Assembly (NCBI RefSeq): GCF_033958435.1
Contig: NC_134137.1
Coordinates: forward strand, 242,776,501 to 242,840,500
Reading direction: 5' to 3'
Origin: Carettochelys insculpta
Lineage: Eukaryota; Chordata; Testudines; Carettochelyidae
DNA length: 64,000 bases
The position numbers and the translations under genes were made by a program. Every line of letters starts with the position of its first letter. The stretch's first letter is position 1. The notes beneath the pieces are model-generated. The model worked only from the letters and a program-made list of their open reading frames with translations, made no database searches and had not been told where the DNA came from. Shown here piece after piece: positions 35,022 to 43,502 of the stretch.

Positions 35022-36415
35022 ATGATGGAGGCCCAGCAACAGCTCCTGCAGGAGAACGCCCTCGTTATGGACACCCTGCTGGAAGTGCTGTGCACCATTA
35101 TCACAGCTGCAACCCATCTCATTGGGTGGCTGGGCAGTCCCCCTGGGCCCGTGGGGCTCCCCTACCTGGGGCACCGACGGGCACCCCCCCGGGTGCCCCG
35201 CTGGCTCTGGACCCACCCCAGCAGCACCGACTGGTGGGAGCACTTGGTGCTAGGGGACTAGGATGAGGAAAGGTGGCTGAGGAACTTCCGCATGTCGAGA
35301 CACACCTTCGAGGAGATCTGCCACTGGCTCACTCCTGCACTCTGGCACCAGGACACCTGCATGCGGCCAGCCCTCACCCTGGAGAAACGGGTCGCAATCA
35401 CCATCTGGAAGCTGGCCACCCCAGACTCCTACTGTTCTGTGGGACAGCAGTTCGGGGTGGGCAAGGCCACCATCAGGGCTGCACTTATGGAGGTAAGGTG
35501 GGGCTGGGTCACACATCCCCAACAGGTGGGTGGGAGGCTAGGGCAAGGGGAACCCACTGCTGTAAGGGGCTGGATGGGGCAGGGGCTGCGTGGGTGGGGG
35601 GCAGGGGGCTGGACAGGAGGGGGCAGAATGGGCGTGAGGTGGGGGGAAGACAGCCGCCACACCTGCGCTAGAGCACGTGTCCCCCTCCATCCCCCGCAAG
35701 TCATCAGAGCCATCAATGCAATGCTGCTCCATAGGGTCATCTGCCTGGGGAATTTGGACAACACCATCGCCGGCTTCCAGGACCTGGGCTTTCTGAACTG
35801 TATTGGCACTTTGGATGGCACGCACATCCCCATCCGCGTCCCACCACACAGCACTGGCCAATACATCAATAGGAAGGGTTACCATTCGGCGGTGCTCCAG
35901 GCGCTGGCGGATGTGAGGGGCCAGTTCACTGACATCTATGTGGGCTAGGCCAGCCGTACCCACAATGCCTGGGTCTTCTGGAACTCCGGCATCTGTCAGC
36001 ACATGGGGGCTGGCACCTTCGTCCCCCAGCAGGAGCTCCTGGTGGCGGAGGATGTCACCATGCTGCTGTGCATGGTGGCAGATGTGGCGTACCCCCTGCA
36101 GCCGTGGCTCATGAGGCCGTACATAGGACACCTCAACCCCACCTGGGAGGCATTCAATCAGCGCCTCAGCCACACCCACAATGCAGTGGAACGGGCCTTC
36201 AGGCACCTAAAGGGGCGGTGGAGGTGCCTCCACGTGTAGCCGCCTCCACGTGTAGCCGGAGAGGGTCCTCCACATGCCCCAGGTGGTGGGTACCTGTTGC
36301 ATCCTCCACAATGTTGTGGAGGGAAAGGGGGATGCCTATGTCCCTGGGGGCCCCTCCGGCCGGCACCAGCTATGAGCAGCTGGGCACTTTCCCCATCTGC
36401 CAGGCCCGCGGGGAC
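35022..36415 (+). pseudogene. Harbinger DDE transposase, few lesions
   Basis: From the ATG at 35022 (MMEAQQQLLQENAL) one frame runs to 36239. An N-terminal helical domain (DEERWLRNFRMSRHTFEEIC, VAITIWKLATPDSYCSVGQQ) precedes an intron at 35493-35699. The DDE domain follows: first D in TLDGTHIPIR, second in DVAYPL, E in HNAVERAFRHLKGRW. Lesions are TAG at 35259, TAG at 35946, an intron acceptor changed from AG to AA at 35698-35699, TAG at 36237, and a 16-bp tandem duplication at 36226-36257. After that duplication the tail (MPQVVGTCCILHNVVEGKGD) continues in another frame. All three catalytic residues remain. It belongs to DDE_Tnp_4/HARBI1-like transposases. It is not expected to yield active protein as it stands. 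Confidence 0.9.
36226..36257. repeat. 16-bp tandem duplication in the transposase gene
   Basis: GCCTCCACGTGTAGCC occurs twice without a gap (36226-36241 and 36242-36257). Sixteen is not a multiple of three, so the frame changes here. Confidence 0.9.
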
Positions 36416-36566
36416 AGCCACCGCATATGGTAAGCCCTCAGGCAGGCCTCTGACCCACATGCACACCCACATCCCACTCACATCTGCCACCCACCGTCCC
36501 CAACCCCACTCCCACCAGCACCACACCCACACATCCACCACCCACCATGCCCCTGAGGAGTGGTGG

Positions 36567-36578
36567 ACATTAAAATAA
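36567..36578 (+). terminator. poly(A) signal of the copy-3 transposase
   Basis: TTAAAATAAACA follows the transposase tail by about 150 bases and lies just before the convergent Myb gene. It is a canonical AATAAA-type signal by sequence and position. Confidence 0.5.
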
Positions 36579-36604
36579 ACATTTATCTACACTATTCTTC
36601 TTAA

Positions 36605-38120
36605 CTATGTATGGGGGTGGGAACCTAACTTGGAGGGGAGCAGGGTGCTCACTCTGGGCAGGGATGGTGGGCCATGAGCCCTGTCGGCCCCTGCAGCCCC
36701 TGCCTTCCTGGGTGCGGGGTCCCTACAGGGAGAAGAGGGTGCAGGTAGCACCAGCAGGTAATGACAGAGAGTGGGCCTGGTGGGGGCAGAGGGTGCAAAC
36801 TTGGTGGGGGTGGAGGCAGGCTCAGCAGGGGTGTGGGGGCCGCTGGGGGGGGGGGGGATAACGGTGGCCGCATGGTTCCAGAGGGTGTGTCCCATGCCCT
36901 CCAGTGTGGTCAGCAGCCTCTCCCAGTCTGCCCTCTGCCACTCCATCTCTGCCTGGGCGAGCCGCAGGTGCTGTTCGGCCACCTCGGCCTGGCGCTGGCT
37001 GGCTGGGTCCTCCTCAGTCTGGGGGGGGGCGGTCCTCCAGCCATGGCACCGATGGTGCGCCACCTGGGCTGGCAGCTGGCGCCTCCGAGGGCTGCAGGGG
37101 GGCTCTCAGGGACAGCACATGGCTCTCCCCGCCCACAGATGGTGCAGCTATGTGGAGAGGACAGCATGTCAGTAATGTGCCCTGGACGGAGGGAGCCTGG
37201 CTGTGGCCCCCCCAAAGGACACTGACCCCCCCCAAGGGCACTGACCTGCCCCCCATGGGCTGGGCCTCCCATCCTGGGGGGTGCATCCAGGGGTCTCTCA
37301 TGCAGGTGGCCCTTCCTGGCCTGAGGTGTGCAGGCCCCAGGTGCTGTCTGGCACTGACCAGCCACCAACCCTGTGCAGCTTGCGGTCCTGTCCACTGAAG
37401 GTGGGTGCTGGGCATCGCCGGTGGGCCACCGCAGGGTGCTGCATCCCATGTGGGGGTTGGCCTGTGTGCAGTCTGGGACCACCAGTCCTGCGTGCAGGTG
37501 ACTAGCCATTGCATTGCCCCCACCCTGTGGAGCAGATGTGCACCCCTCCCTCTACATACCAGAGGGTCCCTTGGCAACATCCAGGGATGTCCGGCTCCTA
37601 GACACCCAGCTGGAGATGTGAGAGGGGAGGACGATGGTGAGGTCCCCCTCCTCACTCGACCACTCTGTGGTCCCCTCGCTCTCCTGGGTCCTCAGTCCGG
37701 GCTGCTCCTCCTCCTCCGGCTGCAGCTCCTCAGCTGAGGCGTCCAGGAACAACAGGGGAGGGAAGCTGTCCTGGAGCCCCCAGAAGGGACATGTGGCTGG
37801 AGCTGCCCCAGAGCAGCCAGTGTGGGCCTTGGACCAGGCACAGCCCTGCTGCAGCTCCTTTAGCTCTGGAGGCCCTGCCCCAGGCAGCTGAAGGCAGTGG
37901 CATTGTGTCGCTTGACCCCCATCTCATGCAGGACCACCTCCTCCTTCCACAGGCCAAGGAGGTCCCGCAGCGCCTGCTCTGTCCAGGAGGGGGCCCTTTT
38001 TACTTTCCCACCCGGGAGCCCTGCAGGGGCTCAGAAGTGGGGGGGCTGTGGGGCTGGAGCACATGTAGAGGCTGCTCCTAGCACACTCTCAGCTTCCTGC
38101 CATGGGTGTCCTGTGTGTGT
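36605..38120 (-). pseudogene. Harbinger Myb/SANT-like protein, broken
   Basis: Near 37990-38020 on the minus strand the reading is RAPSWTEQALRDLLGLWKEE, followed by KRHNATAF, the start of a Myb/SANT-like domain. Towards the 3' end (36605-37063) it reads RQAEVAEQHLRLAQAEMEWQ, an amphipathic Q/E-rich helix that is likely a coiled coil, and then a proline-rich tail. Stops and frame changes between 37100 and 37960 separate the parts. The domain order and the convergent position equal those of copies 1 and 2. Confidence 0.75.
36847..36858. repeat. poly-G run
   Basis: An uninterrupted run of about 12 G within the Myb-like gene of copy 3; it is prone to slippage and to assembly error. Confidence 0.85.
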
Positions 38121-38265
38121 GCAGCTCTAAGACAGCCAAATGAAGGGACCACAGAGCCCCACTGCTGCCGGCTAGAGCGGCCCCACACTCCAGCTGACCA
38201 GTGCCATGGCGGACCCGTATTTCGAAAAAGCAGACTGCGGAGTGTCTACACATGTACTCTTTTGA

Positions 38266-38364
38266 TTTACAAAAACAACGAAGGGTCCAGTAGCACCTTA
38301 TAGACTAACAGAAATACATGAGCATAAACTTTCATGGGCAAAGACCCACATCATCAGATGCAGG
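38266..38364 (+). mobile_element. GTTAGTCT-family repeat with exact 8-bp TSD
   Basis: TCTTTTGA stands on both sides (38258-38265 and 38365-38372). The insert carries AACGAAGGGTCCAGTAGCACC, TATAGACTAACAG and CATCATCAGATGC. It lies inside the right terminal region of Harbinger copy 3, so it is younger than that copy. Confidence 0.85.
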
Positions 38365-38543
38365 TCTTTTGACTGAGTATTTCGAAAGGGGCCGATCTTC
38401 CTGATCTAGGGTCGGGGTTCGGATTTTGACATCTGTGCCCGGTTTCTTCAATTTCCTTTTGAAAGATGGTTTCACACGTGTGGACACTCCTCCCTGAAAA
38501 AGGGCTGCTTATTTTGATGATTTGTGCACATGTAGACACAACT

Positions 38544-38955
38544 GTGGAGAATTTCCAAGTAGCGCCCAACAAACAAAATGTGAAAACCAATCCAGCAGCT
38601 TAGGAGGACTATATGGAGAGAAAGTCAGGGAGAAGCATTCACACAACAGCAGGTATTAGGGACATTGCATGGATTTTCCCATGAAAATATATGGCAAAGC
38701 TGTAGGGCATCAAAAGTAAATCACATCACACAACACGAAGCACTGCTGTGGCCAGCACTGTGCCCTTTTTAATTAAATTATTTGCCAGGTTCCAGGGAAG
38801 AAGGATGGAAAGAAGAAACCACCATCCATACCAAGAAGATCTTCATATTTATTTCAAACACGTTGGTTCACTGAAACATATTTTGCAATCTAGTTATAGC
38901 CTCCTGTCCCACACTGAAATCTTCCTTTATCATCAGAGTACCAAGTAGCCCCACT
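38544..38955. other. non-coding spacer
   Basis: Between Harbinger copy 3 and the presumed 3' end of CREBL2. TTTATT at 38848-38853 is a possible distal minus-strand poly(A) signal. Nothing else is recognised. Confidence 0.35.
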
Positions 38956-38959
38956 GCTC

Positions 38960-39058
38960 CTAATGGTCGGTCGGCATTTTCCACCCTCATTTTGTTATAC
39001 CTCCCCCCCCCATTGTTATCGAAAAATTTCGGTTATCAAAGTAAGCTCTCAAGCAGTT
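38960..39058. repeat. segment shared with the MIR-like repeat at 33.7 kb
   Basis: GGCATTTTCCACCCTCATTTTGTTAT and AAGTAAGCTCTCAAGCAGT (two separate blocks) match 33745-33815, with a C run and a different middle. This indicates a second, degraded copy of the same repeat. Confidence 0.6.
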
Positions 39059-39088
39059 CTTTTCATACCAGTGTTTGATTTGAAAATA

Positions 39089-40257
39089 TTTATTATGTGT
39101 ATTTTAATGCATGATGTTCACAATTGTTTTAATTGCTATGAAACTTTACATTTTTGAACCTCTATGTCTATTCTTGATTATTGTTTGCCCTCATCCATTT
39201 TCTGACCTACTCTCCATAATTTCTTGCAATTGGGAATATTTCAATCTGTAGAAATTAGAAAATGCTTAAAACCCTCAATTTTGTGCACCTGTTCAGAAAA
39301 AATAAGTCAAACATTTTTTTTTAAAAAAAAAAAAAAATCCAATTCTGCCAAGCCTATTTGCACAATTATGGTTTGACACCATAGTTAACAGTGTGAATGT
39401 AATTAATTAAAGCCAGTCTTGAGTTAAATGGTAACATAAGAACAAGTGGGTCTACTCCTTTATTCTACCCAGGCAAAATCTTCCACTAACTAGGGATCAG
39501 GCCTCATGAAAGTTCAGTGATTTCAAAAGTAACTGAAAACCAGTGGGTTTTTTATTTTTTCCTTTAAAATGAGCTGTTGCTACAATTCATTAGTAAAGGA
39601 ATGAGGCTCAATGTTTTAGCTACTATTTAAAAGATGCAAGTAGATGACAGCAATGCAAATGACAGTATCACAAATATATATTAATAACTTCTGTGAAAAT
39701 GGTTCAAAGGAGATGTTATAATGTATCCCATACACGCATAGGGCACACACAAAAATTCAACCTAATCTTGGTCTATTGATGGAATAACAGGAGCATTAGG
39801 CCTGCTATCTTTCTGCAGATTAAAAACACTTTTCACCCAAGTAGCCAGAATAAAAAGTAATAAATTGGATTATACAAAGGACAAAACATAGAGAATATTA
39901 CATAGTATTAACAAGAGGGAAATTTAGTGTTACGGCTGAATTTTTGTCTTCCTCTCCCTACAGTAGCAATATCAACATCAGATGATCTTACATCTCACAT
40001 TTGCTATAATACGTAAGCATGCTCCGGTTCAAGTTGAATTTCAGCCTTACATCTCTGAATTTCTCTTCATTTATGGGCTGGTGTCAAACTCTTTGGGGTA
40101 ATATCAACACAGACTTTTATGGCATGACAATTAAAAAGATCTCACAAGTCCATTATACAGAGCAAACAGAAGTATGCAGCCAAATTTTATCCATTCTTTC
40201 ATGGGATGCTGAGCAGAATTGGAGTCACCACAGACTTCTGTATCAACCAAACACCTC
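39089..40257 (-). other. CREBL2: CREBL2 3' untranslated region (approximate end)
   Basis: AT-rich sequence follows the stop codon on the minus strand. Candidate poly(A) signals (TTTATT on plus) occur at 39551-39556, 39459-39464 and 39089-39094. Which one is used cannot be told; the last was taken as the limit. Confidence 0.4.
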
Positions 40258-40262
40258 TCACC
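40258..40262 (-). CDS. CREBL2: CREBL2 terminal coding exon (two bases plus stop)
   Basis: On the minus strand ATTGATTTTTTCTTTCAG is an excellent splice acceptor and is followed by GG and TGA. Exon 3 ends with a single T, so joining gives TGG (tryptophan) and then the stop. From memory the human protein also ends in W, which supports this. The exon thus contributes only two coding bases and the stop; the rest is 3' UTR. Confidence 0.85.
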
Positions 40263-41112
40263 CTGAAAGAAAAAATCAATCATAAATCACAAAGACTCTT
40301 CTAAACATAGTTATGGTTTCAGCTGTCAAGAAAAATAAGACTTTTGAAACTGAATACATTTTAATAATTACATGTAAGTTATAAAACCTTTTGAAAAGCA
40401 ATTCATGAAATCCACATTCCTCAGTGAATGCTATTATCCCATTACGAAAGCAACACCTGACTGAAGGATCTTAAAAATATAATTAGACACAACACCCCCT
40501 GTTAAGTAGCAGACATACAAAACGCATTCTCTCACATTTTTCCATTAGTTCATACATCAAATAAATATCTGGGATGAAAAAGGAAAAAAAAGACTTACAG
40601 CTTTTCTTTTCTTGTTTGGGTTCCCCCCACCCCCCTTACAACTGTCTAAGAACTTCTCGGACCTGATTCACCAGTGCTTTACTCCAACTGCAACCCCATG
40701 TAATTCCACTGGAATACCTTGAGTTCATTAGCATTACATTGGTGGAATGTACCAGTGACTCAGGTCCTCCCCCTTTACGTCATGCACATAAAAAACACCG
40801 GAGAACAGCTGTGCACAGAAATTAAGTGCTGGGTTTTACTACAAACCCAGACCATACTAGGGTTCAAGTCTCTGGACAACTTCTACCCCAGATCCCCCAC
40901 TCCTTCCAACAGGCCTAAGGTTCTAACTTTTAGATTTATTTTGTGATAGGTGAGCTGCCCTCCCCTTTTCTTTCAATATCTCCAGGAGATGACAGCTGCC
41001 CACATGGTGATAGCAATAACAGTAGAAAGGGAAGTAGAGGAAGCAACAAGGACCAAATGCCTCTTCCACTAAGAGAAATTATACAGGCATCACTTCATTA
41101 TCTGGGTTATTA

Positions 41113-41216
41113 TCCTCCAGATCTGAAGAAGTGAGTCTGTCCTATGAAATCTCATCACCTAATAAATAATACTGTTAGTCTTTAAGGTGCTACAGGAGTG
41201 CTTTTTTTTTTTTTTT
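41113..41216 (-). repeat. GTTAGTCT-family repeat fragment in CREBL2 intron 3
   Basis: On plus it reads ATCTGAAGAAGTGAGTCTGTC, ATCTCATCACCTAATAAATA and TTAGTCTTTAAGGTGC, then a T run of about 15. It corresponds to one half of the element at 6879-7297 and lies in the intron between exons 3 and 4. Confidence 0.7.
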
Positions 41217-41588
41217 AATACCAAAGTAGTGCCTTTCTTCACATATTTTGATATCCTTCCTCCAACAATAGCCTTATGATCAGAGTAGGGCAAATACACA
41301 CACAAATCATATGTTCAGTATTTCATCATAGGGAAAATGATAGCAAAGAGCTGCTCTGCAATATGTGACTCTCTTAAACATTATCACCAAGCTTCCTGGC
41401 TATTACCACTGCATGTGTTGTACTGGTTAAGTAATATCACAAAGTCTTTACACATCCCACTAAACCCTTTTGTCTCAAGGCTATAATTGATCATTTGTGT
41501 TTGTGAACATATCCTTAATGTTTCTGCCTACCATTCTGGCACTCCTGCATGAAGACTCAGTTCCTATTATCACAGGCATGATACTCAC

Positions 41589-41736
41589 AGGGATTGTTAT
41601 TGTGGGTTTCTGTCTTCCCAGACTTGGTAAGTTTGGTTGAGTTCTGCTGTGCTTTGCTTTGCTCCTCCCCAGTTAGGAGGGCTTTTATTTCCGAGGGGAT
41701 TTTCCCTTGGTCCATTGCCATGCACCACTGCTTGTA
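41589..41736 (-). CDS. CREBL2: CREBL2 exon 3
   Basis: The minus strand has CAG before 41736 and a GTGAGT donor after 41589. The 148 bases encode 49 codons plus one base: YKQWCMAMDQGKIPSEIKAL in the first part, then TGEEQSKAQQNSTKLTKSGK and a short, less conserved end (HNNNP). The first half continues the leucine-zipper region of exon 2 and is close to my memory of human CREBL2. The later half is more variable, and one residue longer than human. Phase 0 at the start and one base over at the end match the neighbouring exons. Confidence 0.94.
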
Positions 41737-41781
41737 CTGAAAAATGCAAACATTAAAGCATTAGCAAACATCACATTAGTA

Positions 41782-42160
41782 CAAGGGTTCTCAAATTTCC
41801 TTGCACTAAAACCCCTCCTGACAACAAAAATTACTATATGACCGAAAAAACAAGGGGGGGGGGAACGAAACCCTGAACTCACCCAAATCCCACCATCCCA
41901 GGAGATGGAGGCAAAGCCCAAACCCCACTGCCCCAGGCTCAGAGGCAAAGCCCAAGGGCTTCAGCCCCAAGGATGCCTGAAACCTAAGTCCTGCCTCCCA
42001 CAGCTGATGCCTTTGTGTTCTGGCCCTGAAAAGTGGGGCCTGGACCCCAAGTTGATGGGTCTGCCCTGGGCCACAGCAAGTCTAAACCAGCCCTGATGAT
42101 CCCAATAAAATGGGCTTGAGACCCACTTTGGGGTCCTGACTCATTATTTGAAAATTGCTG
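41782..42160. mobile_element. hAT-type MITE in CREBL2 intron 2
   Basis: It begins CAAGGGTTCTCAAATTTCC, and the complement of its end is CAGCAATTTTCAAATAATG. The flanks CATTAGTA (41774-41781) and CATTAGCA (42161-42168) agree at 7 of 8 positions. It starts only 45 bases upstream of exon 3, measured along the minus-strand gene. Confidence 0.82.
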
Positions 42161-43304
42161 CATTAGCAGACAAAACAGCTGTAATTTCTCTCTACTTTCC
42201 ACTATACTCATTTAAGGTTTGAATTTATGAGGCTGGAGCCTTTTATATGATTGCTGATGAGTCAAGCATGCGTCCATGACCGCATGCCTAGCCTGAGTAA
42301 ATCTTGCTTCAGTAGCAGAAGTACTACTGGTAGCAGTTCCACATTCTAGACTACAGTAATTACTAAACTGCAAGTAACATTATGTGCGTTTGCTGGCATG
42401 TCATTAGCTAGAATACTCTTCCAGCTCACCACCTTCCAAAACATTTCACAGAAACAGAGACACTTCACAGTAAGTGAATGCTGGTGGATATTCAGGTACT
42501 CTGCAAGCCAGAATTATGCGTAGTTTGCCTTGCTTGCAGCCACATCAGAGACAAACACACTGTTGTTAACAGACTACAAAAAATATAAACTTTTTGTTTC
42601 TGAGGAACAGCGGGATGGGAAAGTACAGGGTACCAACCTAATTTCTGCTGGTTAGGCTATAAATAAAAATATACAAATCCCAGAAGATAAAGTAAAGGAT
42701 TGTTGTTTGACTATTCACTGTTTCATAAACAAAATTGATTATCTGGGTAGCTAAGACCACAATGTAACAAAAACTAAATTTCCAAACAAAGCTTCCATTT
42801 TGCAAGCTCACTTTTGTCCACAACTTATTGTGCCTGCAAAAGTGTACATATGCCCATTTTGCACACACAATGAAAACTGGACAGCTGAGCAATCGACTAC
42901 ATAATCTACATATGCAAACAATTTTGTGCAGAGAGAGAAACATGCACAAAAGCTGGCTGAAAATGTCTACAAGCTACATATGACTCTATAGATGCAGGAG
43001 GCCTCCTTCCACTCTTAGAAATTATATATCTTTCCAGATATACAAAATAAGATTTTAAGATGAGACACTCATGCACAGCAGTCTCCTTGCTAATATCGAA
43101 TACAAACAAGACTAACTCATAAACCTCTTCTGATACCAGGATTGAATTCAACATGCAAACTAAGCTAGCACTTAACATATCTGTTCTTGTGATCTTGACA
43201 TCTTCTGACCTAATCAAGCTCTCATTTAAGTCAATAGCAAAACTCACTGACATCCAGGAGGATCCAGCCCAAACCCAAGTTTAGGTTAGAAGAAAATACT
43301 TTAC
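42161..43304. other. CREBL2 intron 2, non-coding
   Basis: AT-rich intron sequence. The ORFs of 103 and 115 codons on minus have no recognised domain and are taken as chance. Confidence 0.5.
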
Positions 43305-43502
43305 CATTTCCAGCTCTTCTCTAAGTGCACAGATTGCTCTCTCTCTGCTGGACACCAGCTCTTCCAGATACTGGTATCTCAATTTCTTTCTCGCTCGGCA
43401 TTCTCTCGCACTCTGTCGACTTCTCTCTAGTTTTGCCTTCAAATCTATTTTGGCTGGTTTGCGACCTCGTTTGCCTGGTTTCTTAACTTTGCCTCCGACC
43501 AC
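43305..43502 (-). CDS. CREBL2: CREBL2 exon 2 (basic-zipper region)
   Basis: CREBL2 is a small nuclear bZIP protein related to CREB; it has been linked to CREB-dependent adipocyte differentiation. The exon of 198 bases encodes 66 residues in phase 0: a lysine-rich start (VVGGKVKKPGKRGRKPAKID), the basic region (ERSRQSARECRARKKLRYQY) and the first zipper heptads (LEELVSSRERAICALREELE). Splice signals are TTTATAG before 43502 and GTAAAG after 43305. These residues agree with my memory of human CREBL2. Exon 1, expected to code for about five residues, was not found up to 64000, so the gene is incomplete in this window. With exons 3 and 4 the predicted protein is about 121 residues; human has 120. 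Confidence 0.97.

Larger units (their letters stand above)
34674..38543. mobile_element. Two-gene Harbinger transposon, copy 3 (best preserved)
   Basis: The left end AGCTGGGTCTACATGTGAACG and the complement of the right end (AGTTGTGTCTACATGTGCAC) are inverted; no clean 3-bp duplication was found. A transposase gene runs on plus and a Myb/SANT-like gene on minus, towards each other. A 99-bp GTTAGTCT-family repeat has inserted near the right end. Coding regions are GC-rich and relatively intact. Confidence 0.85.

Noticed and set aside
35022..36415. Domesticated (HARBI1-like) host gene
   Set aside because: It lies between terminal repeats, has several stops, a lost splice acceptor and a frameshifting duplication; it is a dead transposon copy.
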